Shown here piece after piece: positions 5,249 through 5,781 of a stretch of 5,781 bases of DNA. Location of the stretch: contig JAANXG010000022.1 of assembly GCA_018263405.1 (NCBI GenBank), forward strand, positions 1-5,781, read 5' to 3'. The position numbers and the translations under genes were made by a program. Under the pieces are notes generated by a model, which ran no database searches, was not told where the DNA came from, and saw only the letters and a list, made by a program, of their open reading frames with translations. Within the stretch, counting starts at the first letter, position 1. Every line of letters begins with the position of its first letter. The stretch comes from Gammaproteobacteria bacterium. GTDB taxonomy: Bacteria; Pseudomonadota; Gammaproteobacteria; Arenicellales; JAANXG01.

Positions 5249-5515
5249 CTAGTCTTCGACGAGGATGTCGTCCTTGTTGTTTTCGAACGTCACCTGGCCG
5301 ATGCCGTTGACGTTCATCAACTCCTCGGGGCTCGAGAACGAACCGTTTTGCTCGCGGTGGGATACGATCTGTTCCGATATGACTGGACCCACGCCGTTCA
5401 GCGATTCCGCCAGCGTTACGGCGTCCGCTTCGTTGATGTTGACCGGCGCCGCAAAGGATTGAAATGCGATAAACAGCCCAGCGGCCAGTGAACCAAGTAT
5501 TGTTTGAGTCTTCAT
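5249..5515 (-). CDS. Secreted helix-hairpin-helix protein, ComEA-like
   Basis: An 88-residue protein with an apparent signal peptide: a lysine at position 2, a hydrophobic stretch at about 6-18, and a likely cleavage after SFA (22). The mature part is essentially one ComEA-type domain with two helix-hairpin-helix motifs, around NGVGPVISEQIV (40-51) and NGIGQVTFENN (70-80), preceded by PVNINEAD, a common opening for this family. Such domains bind DNA without sequence preference. Full ComEA proteins take up DNA across the periplasm during natural transformation, but many short versions in Proteobacteria are untested. The start is the ATG at 5515, seven bases after a GGAGG; the open frame continues upstream to 5590 without signal-peptide logic. 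It is a single-gene unit with its own terminator, set between inverted 35-base elements. I recognise the family but not a specific pathway role. Confidence 0.9.
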   Translation of the reverse strand: MKTQTILGSLAAGLFIAFQSFAAPVNINEADAVTLAESLNGVGPVISEQIVSHREQNGSFSSPEELMNVNGIGQVTFENNKDDILVED

Positions 5516-5522
5516 GACACGA

Positions 5523-5527
5523 CCTCC
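5523..5527 (-). promoter_or_regulatory. Strong ribosome binding site fixing the comEA-like start
   Basis: GGAGG on the minus strand, seven bases before the ATG at 5515. It settles the start at the signal peptide rather than at the in-frame ATG at 5590. I found no convincing sigma70 promoter upstream of it in 5528-5780. Confidence 0.85.
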
Positions 5528-5611
5528 GTGTTTCCTGAATTGAGTTTTGAGTTTGTCGTTGAATGTCGTACGGCACCACACCGTCGACAACGCTCATGGT
5601 AGATACATGCC

Positions 5612-5655
5612 CGGCGAATTCTTCACCCGGCTAGGTGAAATTTGGGAATTCTCCG
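5612..5655. repeat. Two-part imperfect hairpin between comEA and the right edge
   Basis: The outer arms CGGCGAATTC (5612-5621) and GAATTCTCCG (5646-5655) pair at nine of ten positions. The inner arms TTCACC (5622-5627) and GGTGAA (5634-5639) pair perfectly around the six-base loop CGGCTA. A six-base bulge ATTTGG lies on one side (5640-5645). There is no T run, so it is not an intrinsic terminator. It may be a regulatory stem or a small repeat element. Confidence 0.6.
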
Positions 5656-5676
5656 TTATTGCACTTAGTAATTTCT

Positions 5677-5711
5677 CAAAAAGTCCGTGCAATGTCGGCG
5701 ATCATGTGGGG
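5677..5711 (+). repeat. 35-base element, right copy of an inverted pair
   Basis: The partner of 5114-5148, reading on the plus strand toward the putative gene start at 5777. The last seven bases of its 18-base core are GTGCAAT followed by G. This GTGCAAT (5687-5693) also pairs with ATTGCAC at 5658-5664, giving a second small inverted repeat (seven-base arms, 22-base gap) that the left copy lacks. Confidence 0.85.
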
Positions 5712-5766
5712 GCAGGGTTGTCTTTCAGGGACGCTGTAAGAAGTGGCATAGGGAAGTGCCGTTTAC

Positions 5767-5781
5767 GGAGCTAAGGATGCA
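5767..5781 (+). CDS. Possible start of a divergent plus-strand gene (partial)
   Basis: GGAG at 5767-5770 stands six bases ahead of an ATG at 5777-5779, an ideal ribosome binding site arrangement. The window then ends. Nothing can be said about the product. The idea is supported by the upstream 35-base element, which in its other copy precedes the ugd operon in the same relative orientation. Confidence 0.45.

Noticed and set aside
5516..5590. Upstream extension of the comEA-like gene to an ATG at 5590
   Set aside because: The extension would place 25 residues before the signal peptide. A strong GGAGG lies seven bases before the ATG at 5515.
5744..5760. Sigma54-like promoter (TGGCA ... TGCC) in both orientations
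   Set aside because: The GG and GC elements are 11 bases apart instead of the required 10 on both strands; it is better described as a short inverted repeat.

Overview
This window looks like a GC-rich gammaproteobacterial chromosome. It holds a heptose pathway for lipopolysaccharide (LPS) inner core, so the cell is Gram-negative. An RfaH-type NusG paralogue points to Gammaproteobacteria. The genus cannot be read from the sequence.

Layout, right to left, since almost everything is on the minus strand. At the extreme right edge (5767-5781) a strong ribosome binding site and ATG suggest the start of a plus-strand gene. A 261-base intergenic region with two inverted-repeat structures separates it from a short secreted helix-hairpin-helix protein of the ComEA type (5249-5515), which ends in a textbook intrinsic terminator. 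A second intergenic region (4989-5248) holds a sigma70-like promoter for a tightly packed operon: ugd (UDP-glucose 6-dehydrogenase), the kinase-only form of hldE (rfaE1/hldA), hldD (ADP-heptose epimerase) and rfaH. These four genes overlap by 4 or 8 bases and are almost certainly translationally coupled. They supply UDP-glucuronate and ADP-L-glycero-D-manno-heptose for surface polysaccharide, plus an antiterminator that in known cases lets RNA polymerase finish long surface-polysaccharide operons.

On the same strand, 25 bases after rfaH, lies a type VII (MntA-HepT) toxin-antitoxin pair: a minimal nucleotidyltransferase antitoxin (871-1185) and a HEPN toxin (362-874). Beyond it the left 361 bases look like a scar. 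They hold a broken C-terminal piece of a second, different hldD (1-105), an AT-rich inverted repeat, two copies of a 36-base direct repeat, and a heptamer repeat that runs into the toxin stop codon.

The observation most worth following is an inverted pair of 35-base elements (31/35 identical, with an 18-base perfect core) at 5114-5148 and 5677-5711. They flank the comEA-like gene. Each copy reads in the same sense toward the transcription unit it precedes: ugd on the left and the putative plus-strand gene on the right. They may be a shared upstream regulatory element for two divergent surface-polysaccharide units, or the ends of an invertible or mobile segment carrying comEA. No wholly new system is evident; the rest is recognisable families in an informative arrangement.
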